Made by a program: the position numbers and the translations under genes. A DNA stretch of 64,000 nucleotides from Phlebiopsis flavidoalba (Eukaryota; Basidiomycota; Agaricomycetes; Polyporales; Phanerochaetaceae): NCBI GenBank assembly GCA_035772785.1, contig JAOCPU010000043.1:1-64000 (forward strand), in the 5' to 3' direction. The notes beneath the pieces were generated by a model that saw nothing but the letters and a program-made list of their open reading frames with translations, did not search any database and had not been told where the DNA came from. Below, piece by piece: positions 33,959 to 46,332 of the stretch (positions within the stretch are counted from its first letter, which is position 1; each line of letters opens with the position of its first letter).

Positions 33959-36900
33959 TGTGGCAGTCGCAAGGAGCGGGGAACGAGGAAAAGTTCGTTG
34001 CAGGGTTCAGGTTCGAAATGGTAGAGAGCTTCTTATACTCCAGCTGTTTTGTTCGCCGGTATCTGCGCGGAAGTTTTAGCTTCCAGGGTTCGCCCGCGCT
34101 GTTTGGTACACCCATCGAGACTATGCAGGCAAGGGTATGACGCGGTGAACGGAGAGGAAAAGGCACGAACTGTCGCACAATTGCGACTCAGCACTTGTTC
34201 CTTGAAATCTGCAAAGCACGTAACATGAAGCTTCCAATGGACGGGCACGATATACCGAGGACGTGCAGTGCAGGGCGCGCGCACTGCTCTCCGCTTCTTG
34301 CCCTGGTTCAAATCATGGGCCTCACTTGGAATGTGTCGCCACAAAGTGATCCGCTTTGCTTCTAGTACATGTCCCCGTGGCAAAGTAATGCATGCATAGG
34401 TCCCATTGGTCGGATTGCAAATAGTGAACAATGCCCGAAGTGAAATCGCCGGGGGATAGGGTCACGCTGACGAGCGCGAAGGTCAGGAAACTGTTACGGT
34501 ATGAGTGACAGCCAGCCAGGAGCGAGATTAGTGTGGGGCTATTTTGTGTATTACCGACAGGGCTCGGGGACCGACCTTGTGCGACAACCTAGCCGTTATA
34601 ATTAAGATTTTCAACCGCATAAGTCGATGACGTTGCGAACACATCTGACGAAAAGACTTAGTCGTCGGCTGCTGGAGAATGAGAGCAGAGCAAGTTCAGT
34701 ATGTATAAGGACGATCGTTTCATGCTTCAGACAACGTCACATGTAGGGAAGTGCTCCAGCGACTCAAAGACAGAGAGGTCGTCGGCTACAAGTGGCTTGC
34801 GAAAGCATGTCTTCTCGAATGTGACGTAGGGCAGCAAGGCCCGTACAATCGCACACGCTAAAGGACACATGCTGCAAACGCAGTTCAGCCTTAAAGTGGT
34901 AGGAATTCATTCTACAACGCGGACTTACGACGTCCCGTGCGAATAGATACGGCAATTGTATGTTATCGCTCTGACAGGTCCATGATTGACCTGAAGTCTA
35001 AAGCTTGCGTCGAGACAGGAACCCAACGCGTTTTCTATCAGTTTTGCTTCAAGCTCAGACAGATTCCTGAACGTATGGCGGGAATATGACGATGTGGTCT
35101 CTGGACATTTCCAACTTAGGTTTTTCAAGGCCTGGGTTATAGGTCGGCCGGCCGTTTGTTCCACGCTGAGTACTTTTGTCAGCTCAGTTCAATGGGGATG
35201 CTCTAATCATGAGTTCTCCTTACACGGGATGAGTACCCTACACGAACGGAAGTAACAAGGGCAGTAGATACTCACGAGACAAGTCAGGGTTATGGGTTCA
35301 CCCATATATCTTCAACATAGCTCTTGTTTTCAAGCGTCCCTGACGTAGAGTCGATCATCCAAGTTATCACAGAGGATACTTGCTTTGAATGTTTGCCGAA
35401 TTCAAAAGAGCCAAAGATCGCTGCTTGGCTGTGCTCTACAAGTCATATTTGAATCGCTGTTTCGCTAAGACTTTTCTAGAGGTTCTGATGTTGGTTGTGT
35501 ACTAAAACGATTAGGTCTCAAAGGGAGTTGGAAGTTGAGAGCATACCGATGGCGGACGCTTACCGTGATGTAAAGAAGTAGAACGGAGTCAGCTGACAAA
35601 GATAAACAAATATTCTCTTTAAAGCGGGTTCTATTGACCCCGATATCAGCGCCGAGGTCACCACGCATTCTTATTACTTAGCTCTCCGCACATTACGTTA
35701 CTGCATATTGACGCGTCACACGCCGCGTCCCCAGTAATGAAAAACGCGTCGGGACGCTTCTTCGACGCGTGCACAATCATAAGCGTGAGACATTGCAAAG
35801 AACTACCCGTGAGGAAAAGTATGAATTTCCGACGATATGAAGTGACTATGTCTGCGCTTTTGCTCTTGTAACCTATAACATACAACGGTATTACTCTTGC
35901 ACTCCGTCCACCCCCGCCAACAAGGGCATGATCTGGTATTACTCGCACTGAATTCGGTAGGGTGTCTACCAACTATCTGAATGCACTTACCAACAAGTTT
36001 CCCGTGAAGCAGTTATCGTATTTTGAGCCGCGGGCTTTCCTGAGCAATACAAATCGGTGTATGAGCGTTATACTTATCCGATTGGCAAAACCATGGCCCT
36101 GTTAACATATTCACACTGTCGACCAACGTTCTTATGCTATAGTCACTTAGTGCCTTTAGGCAACCTAGCAAACCTCTTTGGCACCATTCTCTGTACCCTA
36201 GTATCACATGCGCATTTTGGGGTACCATAGTGCTAACGCACCAAGTCGTTAGTAATCCAAGCTGAGGTATGAGACAATGTTAGGAGGATAACGATCTAGT
36301 GGCTATAAGTGGAATAACTGGCGCTCAGTGCAACGAGGCCTCCAAAAGTTTCGGCCATTGTACCGCGAGATGTAAATGGTTGTACACCATATTTGACCTT
36401 AAAATAAGTAAAATCTTCTCTAGCTATTTACGATGATAATAGCCTACCGGTATGTACTGAGACATATACATTCATAGATAAACACATACTTACGAGGGCC
36501 GAACTTGACAAAAGTCTCACGACATCGCTATCTACGGAAGCGCTTTCGTACTTACGCGTCTCCGACAATGGACGGTAGCAGGGGTTCGTAGTCTCGGAAA
36601 TGAATGTGAGACGAGCCGTGAGTTGTTGCATCGAGATCGGCAAGCCTCTCACAAATGGGCCTTTACCGTAAAGGAAATAGCTGAACCGAGCGAGCTGGAC
36701 AGTTACCCCTTTAGCCCTTACCACTTAAGTCCGACAATCTCAGGAACTGCATTTTTCACGGTTATAGCCCCGAGCCTCTGACAATCGACTAATTGGTGAA
36801 GGAGCGAAAATCGCAGCTTCTGGAGCATGGCATAACCATTCCAGTGATAACTGCGGAACTACACTATGAAAACAATCCAAGGCAATCAGTTGGCTCGCGG

Positions 36901-38565
36901 ATGGAAGTCATACTGTCTAACCTTCTCGAGGAATGTGCCAAATACCCGTGTTTCCGCCAAGAAAGAAGAGAAGAACGCGACCGGAAGAAATGCATCCGTA
37001 CTTCACCCTGATCGGCGGCTTTGGTGGCGCAACGGGCTTTGCTTCCGTTGTCGCGCCCGCCTTTTCCTCTCGATGCCGACAGCGAGCAAGGTAAACAAAA
37101 CAAAAACCAGAAAGACTAGAAAAACCCTAGCAGCAACGCATTGCAATCACAAAGTGCAGGACTCACGACGGCTAGGTACAGGCGAATAACCCTGGAATGG
37201 GCAGTGGCAACGAACTCGCGCGCGTGGCGGGCGGGAGAGGATGCTCATGCTCGCCGTATTCTCCGTCTCCCACCCATGCCCGTTCGCTTTCATCACCTTC
37301 TCCCTGCCCGTGGACGTCGTTCATTCTTTTGTAAACACCCACACGGCCCCTTTGTATTCGCGCACCGTGTCAGCCACGGGGCTCATCAGTTGTTCTCCGG
37401 CAAAGTCGCCGGCCCCGCCGTGTTGAAGTGAGAGCGGTTGAGGAAGGTGAGTCGCGGTTTCCACACCAGAGGCAGTTTGGCCCCCTGTTATCGTGCATCC
37501 CGAGGCTCTCGCGTTCACGGCCCCCAAAAGCACTCAAGAAGCTTTGCTCTGCTCATAGCAGTGCCTGGTGCGCCCCCCGCCGCCACGCGAAACCAATCCC
37601 CGCCTACGCCATCTAATCTACACGGACTCTAAAATCTCGTCTTTGCTGCATTTCTCTTCCTTGGATAAAGCTTTCTAGCTACTCTACGCTTTGTAATCAC
37701 GTATGCGAGAAACACTGACCTCACGAGAATGTCACGCAACACTTAGTCTCGCTTCCGAAGCGGAACCCACGCAAACTCCAAGTCCGACAAAGGCCTGCCG
37801 ACTTGAGGTCAGGCGGGCGCCAGGACATCACCCTTAAGGCAGGAACGGAACAGTAAGCTCTCACCTCATCCTCCCGGCAGACGCGTCGGTTTCGGAAGGC
37901 TATCCATCATTGGCGTCCCCGTCAAAAAAGACCCTCCCCCACCGGCCCCTCGCTCGACGGTTCACTCGAACATAGTCGCACTCCATCGTCCCCATGTAGC
38001 GGCAATGAGAATGGACCACGGCCCAAGCGGGAGGAGAGATGTATGATATTGTCGGGCGGAAAAGCCAACGCTCGTCGAACGCGGTACGCCATGCAATCAC
38101 CGTACAGAACTCCACGTAACAGCGACCCTGACCGACCCGCCCCGCCGCGAGTCAACAGAACCATCAGACCACTCGCGTGGGCGAGTCTCGGGGCGCCCAC
38201 CCGACGGTGTATGGGTCACGCGTAAATCGCAACGAGCGCCAGGAATGATCCCTACAACGCTAGATTGACTCGTCTGGGGCTCTCCTCGCCGCTCGCCGAC
38301 CACGCTTCCGATCGTGTCGTCCCTCCACCTCGAGATCCTTCGAAGCCCGTCATGGAAAATGCACCCTCTGGTATTATTTGTATCCTATATGTTTGTTTTC
38401 TTGCACCTTCCACTTCAGACCTTTTTCGACTTCAACGCATGTATTCACTTTATTGCTGCTACCCCCCCGTGCGTTAACACGTCTTCCCTTCAATCGCTAA
38501 TTTCTCCCGCGTATTGACCCATTGACAAAGAGGCCTCGCAAAGTTCCCTAATCCATCTGCTCCTG
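33959..38565. other. 4.6-kb region without a recognised gene
   Basis: The left end is the DyP promoter. 34.5-36.8 kb is comparatively AT-rich with only short frames. At about 37.25-37.54 kb the minus strand has a protein-like segment (SPVADTVREYKGAVWVFTKE, continuing after one shift as TSTGREKVMKANGHGW) that I cannot assign. It probably belongs to a broken gene. A minus-strand segment at 37.92-38.20 kb (MAYRVRRALAFPPDNIIHLS) is similar in quality. Confidence 0.3.
34032..34037 (-). promoter_or_regulatory. TATA element of the DyP gene
   Basis: TATAAG on the minus strand lies about 75 bases before the DyP start codon, as expected for a fungal TATA box with a short leader. Confidence 0.5.
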
Positions 38566-41469
38566 GTGTTGCGTGGCTCGTCTGGGCGGAACTGGGCCCT
38601 CGGCGCTGCCGCGTACATTGCCTGCTGGGCGTCCCAGGTATTCGTGGTCCTCCTCATGTACGAGATCGTGTACTCCTTCGTGCGAAGATGGAGAGTCAGT
38701 GAGTGGTCTCCCTCCCACGGACCGGCAAAACATAATACGTCCGCTTCTGACAGATGCCTCCAGAGCGCCCACAAGATACTCCCGATCTACTTGTCTGCGC
38801 CGGCCTTTCAACCTCGCCGCGATCTCGTCCCTACACCAATTTCTGCTTCCTGCTACACACAATTCGCGCCTCGGCCTTGGTGGGTGGCAGACGGAGCACG
38901 GCAGCTACGGCGTGACGGCTTCGCCGCGGAGACGTTTTACTACTACTTCCTCGACAGAATCTACCGACGGTTGTCATCTGCATTGCTCCTGCCGCGTCTG
39001 TTCGTGACTTTCTCTCGCGTGCTGCTTCTTGCGTTCTGGTCTCCTCAGCCGGGCGAGCTTGGCCCTGACAGATGCTGGACATCGTCCCGGGATGGGGGAC
39101 GTTCTTCCGTGCGACCTCCGCGACCAAACGCTCAACTGATTATGTCTCTCGTGGGAAGTGTGCTGATCGTGCGAACGCCGCCTGGACGGCGTGGCGCAAT
39201 TCTGGCTCCTCTTTGGTGAGCTGTCCTTTTTCTTTTTTTTTTGATGTGAGCAGTTTCAGAATTTCTCATCATTGTTCCTCCTGAATGCTCTATCGACAGG
39301 GTGGTCTGTGGATCTCAGTGGCCAAGGCTCGGCGCGGGGATCTCGTGGGCCAGACGGTATCTGCTTGGAGGAAGAACGAGGCAGGAGAAGGGCCACCTCG
39401 ACGGTGGGCCGATACCTTCGACGGAGACGTTGCTTCCATGGCAGCTGGCGCGGAATGCACCGCGTCTTTACGGATTATGGACGCGTACGAGTTTCTTGCC
39501 ATGGCACTGAACAAGATCTCCGCGGCCCGCGAACGTGGGAGAATGTAAGGCTGGAACACGAACAGCATGGTCGGAGCTGCGCCGGTGCGAGGGCATGGAG
39601 ATAGGTGTTCCAGGGCGGATAGGATTGAGGGCCGGCTGAACGCGCTGCAGAAAAAAAACGACGGAGGTGTGGCTTGTTCAGACTGGCCTGTTTGAACACG
39701 CTCCCTGAAGGGCAAGAACCCGCATTTGGTGGAGGTGCGCCGCGCCGTTCTCCCGAGCATTGAGTTGCCCTAGCCCTAGCGGTGCAGGGCGAGAGAAAGG
39801 GACAGGGCGCAGGCCCCGTTCCAGCACCGCTGATTGAAGCATACCGTATCCCGTTCACCGGACGCGAGGCGCAGGTGTCGAACGAATGATGTGGTGGCCC
39901 ATTCCTGCCCTCACTCTTGAGCTCGGACAGAGGACTTCATCGTGGTCCGAGGAAGGAAGAAGGTTGAGGAAGGAACAGAGGAGCTGGAAGAGGGGCACAG
40001 CAGAGATGTAGATGAAAGCGAGGTGACGTCGGATGGTCAGGAGGACTTCGGGGTCCATGTCCAGCAGCTGGGAAGGCCGATACCACCACACGTCAAGGCT
40101 TCCGTTCCGTTCCCGAGGCGGGTGTGTGCGAGGCGGGAGTGCATCTTCTGGCTCGCATCGTAGTCCGTATGGGCTGTCTCAATTCCCGTAACCCTTCCTC
40201 AACCCAGTCGGGCTCAACGCAGTCCCGGTCAGGGAACTCGCGGTCCACTCAATCGACTGGAAACCGCCCCGCGAGTCTACGGACTCACCTCTGTCGTTTG
40301 GTAGCTTCAGCCAGCCAAGTCCTCCCCCAGGTCTCCGAGGCAGTGTAATCCCCATGCCGCCTCGACATCCCCCAGGACACGTATAGCAGGGCACGGACGA
40401 TTTCCAACACCATCCGGAGGATCTGCATCTTCCGCCTCTCCAGTCGCCTTTTTTTTTTTTCCCCCGCCATGGCCAGGTTCACGTTCACGAGTCGACAGTG
40501 GACAGACGGAAAGCGACTTGTCCAACTTGTCCATGACATTCGGGCACCCGATGCCTTTCGTTCTCGACTCGGATGGGACGATGAGCCTCGGGATGACTCT
40601 CTTCGCTCATGGACGTGCCCGAGGAAACCGAGGTACGGGATAGCGTTGGCCTCCTGAACACTTCAGAGCCAAGCCCCCGCGCCTCTCGCACGTCCCTCCG
40701 ACAGTTCACAAGTGGGCTACATCGACGAGCAAACGGGTCGCGTTCGCGCTCTGGCACGGGTACCTCTTCGCGCTCCGCATCGCGCTCGCGTACGACCTCA
40801 TCGAACTCGGTGTCCGGATCCGCACGCTCGCGCGCCCAGTCGCTTATCCAGTCCCTCGGTGCCGCCTCGCGGTCGTCCGTGGACCTCGTTGTGAGGTCCC
40901 GCGCAAACTCGCTCGCACGCCTCTCGGACTCGCCCTACTACTCGACCTCGCCCGACCCGCTCCCAAGCAGCCCTGAGAACAACACCTTCGGCCTCGCCCG
41001 CGCCCGCACACGCCGCCGCCATACCGACGACAACCACTCCGTATCCGATGTCCCCGCACTGCCTTCCCCTGTGGATGATGTGCTCGGTCGACGCAGGCTC
41101 ATGTCCGAGGCGTCGCGCTTTGCACCCTCTGAACGCACAGCGCTGAGCGTACAGACCGAGCGTGCTGCGCCTGCCGGCCCCGCATCGCCCACTTCACCCA
41201 CATCGCCAGCTTCACCCGTATCGCCCTCTTCGCCCGAATCCCCCACCGCACCAGCCCAAGAAGCTACACCGAGCGCGCCCTTGGCGATCCCCGGACGCGC
41301 AGCGGAGAGTGAGGGCGAGAACGAGAGCGGCCCGGACCTGAGCACCGCAGACGCGTCGCTGGTGACGGGCCCTGCGACGGTCCAGGGGACGACGGAGGCG
41401 AGCAGGACGCCCTCGAGCTGGGGCACCAGCTTCCCGCAGAGTCAGGGCAGGACGTGGGAGCCTGCGTAG
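38566..41469 (+). CDS. Multi-pass membrane protein with Ser/Pro-rich cytosolic tail
   Basis: Reading across frames from about 38566: hydrophobic YIACWASQVFVVLLMYEIVY followed by VRRWR, then PIYLSAPAFNLAAISS, GGWQTEHGSYGVTASAETFY, QNLPTVVICIAPAASV and VLLLAFWSPQPGELGPD. An intron GTGAGCTGTC...ATCGACAG (39219-39299) comes next, then GLWISVAKARRGDL and RIMDAYEFLAMALNK. Alternating hydrophobic blocks suggest five to seven spans. The 3' part holds FGSFSQPSPPPGLRGSVIPM and then an unbroken 286-codon frame (40609-41469) rich in Ser, Arg, Thr and Pro, with SP/TSP repeats at 41190-41250 and the end SQGRTWEPA. Treating this as one gene is inference: the middle (39.55-40.2 kb) is badly framed and two genes are possible. 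A seven-helix receptor is conceivable but no receptor motif is seen. Confidence 0.5.
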
Positions 41470-43540
41470 GCCCCCTCGCGCTTTTCGTGTGTGTGCCGCG
41501 TGTACCGTGCACCTATGCTGCGTGGGCCTTTGCCTTGCCGTGGTGGCGCAGAAGCCTCGTGGCGTGGTGTGATGCTGCCATTTATTGCTTAATATTCGCA
41601 TGTGCATACTTTCTTGCATTCACGCCCTTCGCGGACTACGTTACTTTTCAAACTCACATCAACTTTTTCTTCATTAGAAACCCTTCGCGCATAATCCATT
41701 GTATTGGTTTCAGAACCAATCGCTCTGTATCTTGTTTGTATATTCACCGCGACACCCTTCCAGTGCTAACTAACACCAGTTTGCTCCGTATATACTGTGT
41801 CAATACCTATTCTCCGCCCCTGCATCTTCCTGTCACAGTACCGCCTCCGTGCTTGTTTGTATATACAGAAATGTCGGTCGCTGCTAGTCTTCCAAAAATT
41901 ATTGCTTCTTTCTTCTTTTGATGTCGGAAAGAGTATCGATTCTGTTGAATGGTGATGTAGGTTAGTTTTTCAATTTTTGTGATTTGGAATTTGATTCAAT
42001 GACCCCAAATTTGTCTCGATTTTGGCCACTTGTTGTAAGCGCCAGCGTTGTGGCGTATGAGCGAGGGTGTTACATTTGTGATGGATTTCGTACGCGTAAT
42101 TACTATTTGAAGACCGAGGTAGAACGATTGTTTCAAAATACACCTCGCTCCCGCATACCAGTGTACTGCCTTCCGTCTCCATCGGTCTCGGGTCTCCAAG
42201 CATTCCGTAATTACCCTGCTTCGCTCAAGGGGGCAGCATGAAAATATACACTACCCGATGACGGATTTCGTGTTTAAGGTCCGAGACCCCGTCCCTCCCC
42301 TCCCCTTTGGGCGCTTGTATGATGAGTCAAGTCGATTACATCAGCGTCATTTGAATGCTGGCTGCAAACTGGTTAGATATGGTGTTGGCAGTGGAATTGA
42401 CTTCGCTCACCTTGGCTCGGTCTGGTTCTTTTGCCATGATTCGTGAGATTGAGATGTGGTGTTGGGTTACAAAAAGTTTGACCTACCTATTCCGTCAGCT
42501 CCCTTATTAGGCCTGGAGGGATTGGCCACCACCGTTCGCATGCTGGCCAAACCACAGAAAGCCATAGGCGCTTTGCCAAAACGGGTCATTGATGTCACTC
42601 CCGTGCAAATAAATGCAAATAAGCTCATGTATGCCTTCCTTTAGGACTGGGATTTGTATTATTGCGCTTCTCAGACCGAGAAGACCATTTTAAATGATTA
42701 TATTTGGCCCATGAATAAAAATATGTATAAGGCCCGGTACCCCTACCCTCCCCTCCCATCATCGGGTACGGCGCTTAATCTCTGCTGCCCCCTTGGCTTC
42801 GCTCAGTGCTTCGTGACATATTAGGGACTCGTCTTGGCGTTGAAAATTCGGATTTAGGAGGTCTAAACAACTGAGCAATGTCACAGATGCTGCCATGCTT
42901 CTTTGAATTCAAGGATTTAAGCACGCTGTCTTCACAATGGGTATTAGTTGGCGCTCCCCAGTTTGGCTCTCCCACGTCGAACCTGCGTTTCGTGATGCCT
43001 TGATGCCGACGTCCAAACCACCTCAACAACCTGCCACCACTGCGGTCATAAACCTCAGCGCGGGTGTCTCATTTCGGCTGCGAAAGTCCGTTATTTGGAA
43101 TATGCTCGAAAAGATAGTACGACGATTTGGTTGAAGGGGCGCGTGGAAGTATTCGGTTTTGATGGGTACGTGATGGTCGCTCGAATATCAGCATGCTCAT
43201 AGGTAGATGTGCTATAGAAATCTCTGAGCCTGGTGGTGTTTACCATGCCTCCGCTTGGCGGTCTGGGATGCATCTGTCCTCCGCCACAGCCTCGACCCGC
43301 GGAATTCCATAAAGCGGGCGCAAAACCGCGCGGATATTGGCACCGCACGTGATCTCCGCACGTCAGCGAACGCCAACCGTCGCGCAATCAGCTTTCTCGC
43401 TTTTGCGATGCGATGGCGGATGTATGTGCAATATTACAGAATGTGTCCGATGCAGACATACCGCTTCGCCCCCCGCGACCGTCCCGCCGACACTGCTCCT
43501 TCCTCTCCCTACCATCACCTTCGCCACCCGGGCACGCAAA
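41470..43540. other. No gene recognised
   Basis: AT-richer than the flanking genes. 41.47-41.92 kb is probably 3' untranslated sequence of the membrane-protein gene, although a 155-codon chance frame crosses it. The rest has only short frames with no motif. The last 200 bases are the promoter of the second F-box gene. Confidence 0.4.
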
Positions 43541-44481
43541 ATGCACTCTCTCCCCCTAGAACTCCATGCACAGATATTCGAGTATGCATGTGTCGATGAC
43601 GGCAACCACAGCGCGCTCTCTGGCTCTCGTCTCGCGCTACTTCCGCGACGTCTCGGAGCCGTACCGTTACCAGTCCCTAGCCGTCGCCGGACTGCAATCG
43701 CTCACTCAGCTTGAGCAAATACTTTCGAATCTGCCCCCACACCGGCGACGCATTCGTCACCATCTCTTTTTGTCAGACTGGACGAAAGAGCAGGCTTGCA
43801 ACAAGACCGTGTCGTCTGACGACGCTGCCATGGACCGCTACAGACGACCTTGAAAAGGCCACAATCACTCGAATACTCGACGTCGTCGCACCGACCCTCG
43901 AGACGTTCTCCTTTGTTGCGCCGTGTCCATTCAACAGCACATCACATCGCTCATTGGCGTACCTCTTTAGCCTGAAGGTACCAAACCTTCGCGAGCTCGG
44001 CCGTCCACGGCTTCTACCCCTTCCCGCGCGTCCCAGGGAGCATGCCCCAACTCGAACGGCTTCGTCTCTCAGGGAACCGCAACCCACACGGGCTCTTCAT
44101 CTCGCACGGGTTGGGCGGCGCGTGCCCACAGCTGCGCGAACTACACATTGCAGGGCTCGTCTCCGCCGTCGCGTTCGCGGACGAGACGCAGAGCGCGCGC
44201 TCGCGCCTGCTGACGCAAACGCACCCCCCGCGCACGCCACGTTCGCGTCAGCGGACTCCCGCGAACCTACGCCAAGTTGTCCTGGAGGTCGGCCCCGCGA
44301 CCCTCGAGCTCGCGGCGCTTCGCTGCAGCGCTCTCATCAGCACGAGAAGATGCTCGAGATATTCAGTTCTATTTCAGGGATGGATGACACCCACAAGGGC
44401 GTGAGAGTCGAAGTTGTGGACAGTGGGGAACTCCGGGTGCACATCATCCATACGATGGTATTGAGGGAAAGGATAGGGTGA
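43541..44481 (+). CDS. F-box domain protein
   Basis: Likely SCF ubiquitin ligase adaptor. The ATG at 43541 gives MHSLPLELHAQIFEYACVDD, a canonical F-box first helix, then TARSLALVSRYFRDVSEPYR, the second F-box helix pair in another frame. It continues SLTQLEQILSNLPPHRRRIR, HLFLSDWTKEQACNKTVSS, ILDVVAPTLETFSFVAPCPF, PNLREL, MPQLERLRLSGNRNPHGLF and CPQLRELHIAGLVSAVAF, which are LRR-like, ending MVLRERIG at 44481. No intron is obvious; the breaks are single-base shifts. About 310 residues, normal for mushroom F-box proteins. It is distinct from the one at 0.6-1.9 kb. Target unknown. Confidence 0.8.
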
Positions 44482-45507
44482 GCGCTGTATGTATAACAAC
44501 ATTTATCGGTTATTTTAGACTTTGTAGCATAGTAAATCTATAGTCACATTACTTAGTATCATTATCACATTCTCGGAGTAGTCGTTCGGTATCAATCGAG
44601 TGTTTGCGGAATCGTATAGGCTCGATCACAGTCACCGCGCTTGGAATAAAAAAAGGGATATGTGGATGGAAATACATTCCAAGGCGGCTGGTTCCACTCG
44701 AGGGCTCTTGGGAGGACGAACTATTCGAACTCCGACGCAGACCGATAAGGCAGGTGTAGCGCCCATGCCGCCGCGAGATTTCATGAGACGTCGGGCCCGC
44801 CTTGACGATTGACGACGCTGTATGAGCGGCAGGAGATAAAGTTTCTTCCTAATACTACTGCCATGGTGCGAACACGAAATTCAAAGGTCTGCAAGTATAC
44901 TGAAGACAAAATTGACGACAACTTTTAATGAGATCCTTGAGACTCTGAATCGCGCCCGAGACCAGCTCAACAGATTAAAGCCGTTCTTGCGGCAGATAGC
45001 TGGAGTAGGAGAAAGATGGGAACTCACTGAGTGTTTTGTATCCGTGGTCATTAAGACTCGAGAGCGCGGCACGAAGCTTGAAACCATTGGCCGCCATGGC
45101 TGCCTGACAAGCAGAAACAGCCTCACGCTGGGTCTCTTCTTCTTTCCTTTCTCTAGCGCTATGCTCCTCCTTGTCTCTTTGTCATTGCACCTGAAATTCT
45201 GCGCTGTTGATGTCCAGGAATGAGAGTCAGGCCCGCTTGGGGGTCTCGAGTAGTGCTGCTCGGGCGTGTAAAGGATGAACGCATCATTCTCTCTTTCTTG
45301 CATAGCAGTTCGTTTAGGTGACATGTAGAACGGACAAATACAAAGCTATAGTGACATAGGAATGAAGTGTCGGTGCTGGTGGACGCGTCGAGCGACAGAC
45401 AGAGCACACACCGGCGCGCGAGAGAGAGCCGATGGGCGTCAGACCTTCCTATTTGGTCTCGAGCGGAGTTCCAAAAGCTCGTACGCCAAAGGGCTCCCCC
45501 AGTGGGG

Positions 45508-45570
45508 ACCAGTCTACTTGGTAGTAATTACATCCTCGGTCACTACTCTCCTGCTACCAAGTAGACTGGT
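45508..45570. repeat. Perfect 17-bp inverted repeat
   Basis: Left arm ACCAGTCTACTTGGTAG at 45508-45524 and right arm CTACCAAGTAGACTGGT at 45554-45570 are exact reverse complements around a 29-base loop. No coding exon covers them with confidence. Confidence 0.9.
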
Positions 45571-45612
45571 TCGAGTCTAGGAATCGTACCAATTCTGGTC
45601 ATAATGTCATCA

Positions 45613-45673
45613 CCTTTGAGTGGCCCGCCCCCCCTTTTCAGGGGGGGGTTTTTTTTCTTTGGTCACTCAAAGG
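45613..45673. repeat. Inverted repeat with C/G-run stem
   Basis: CCTTTGAGTG at 45613-45622 pairs with CACTCAAAGG at 45664-45673. Inside it a run of seven or more C faces a run of seven or more G around TTTTCA. The element lies 43 bases after the first hairpin and would fold strongly in single-stranded DNA or RNA. Confidence 0.85.
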
Positions 45674-46332
45674 GATCCGTTCACAACAGAATGAAACTTT
45701 GTGGTTTCTCTGATACGGTAACAAACGTCTTTTACTGTCCTATTCAGCGCTGCAACGTCTTACGTCAGCATTTGATGGGCCCTAGGTGCACCTCACGCCG
45801 AGCCATGGTCCGAGCCCCGACACGCTTTCTTCTCGTTCTCTCATCTTTAGGAAAAGCACCGGCAGGCGGTCCGTTTGATTACACACGAACACGCTTTCAT
45901 TTTGCAAAATCCTGATATACACAAGAGCAGATTCCCGCGGCACAGTTTTGCTTCAAGAAAGATTATAAACGTCTGAAAGTAAAACCGCGAGGGTCGCGCG
46001 CAGACAAGTCTTCGCGGCTATTCATCATTGGTCGTTCATCAGCAAAACTTTGTCTTCAACACGACCGCCGAGAACTTACCATTGATACTACCAGCGCGCC
46101 TACGCAGGTATGGGCTGCAGGGCAACCTTCGCCTTGATAATAGTAATGGTGTGTATCCCCTCCCCCCCGTCGCTAGCTAACTTCTCGCACTTCCTCAACC
46201 CCATCTCCGTCGTGAATAGGACAGTGCGCCCCTCATCCCCCTTTCTCTCCTTTCCTCGCCTCCTCTTACGCCACACATAAGTCCTCTACGTCTTCCATAG
46301 TTTCTGATGTAAACACTGCAGCCGCGCTTGGG

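Larger units (their letters stand above)
44482..46332. other. No confident gene; hairpins and a coding-like fragment
   Basis: At 44.95-45.24 kb the minus strand has an unbroken, strongly charged segment (ERKEEETQREAVSACQAAMA, then NGFKLRAALSSLNDHGYKTL), likely an exon of an unrecognised coiled-coil gene. A plus-strand frame over the same bases (ILETLNRARDQLNRLKPFL) also looks plausible, so strand is uncertain. Two adjacent hairpins lie at 45508-45570 and 45613-45673. Confidence 0.35.

Noticed and set aside
39290..39860. Minus-strand frames at the end of the membrane-protein exons
   Set aside because: They overlap a plus-strand exon with good intron borders (39219-39299). A minus-strand gene cannot be excluded but has no independent support.
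38566..41469. STE3-type pheromone receptor
   Set aside because: Hydrophobic blocks and a long tail fit loosely, but none of the expected receptor motifs could be found.
41454..41921. 155-codon frame after the Ser/Pro-rich tail
   Set aside because: AT-richer, lacks motifs and begins inside the preceding coding frame; best read as 3' untranslated sequence.
45516..45590. tRNA using the GGTTCGAGTC string
   Set aside because: The T-arm-like sequence is part of the 17-bp inverted repeat; acceptor and anticodon stems do not form.
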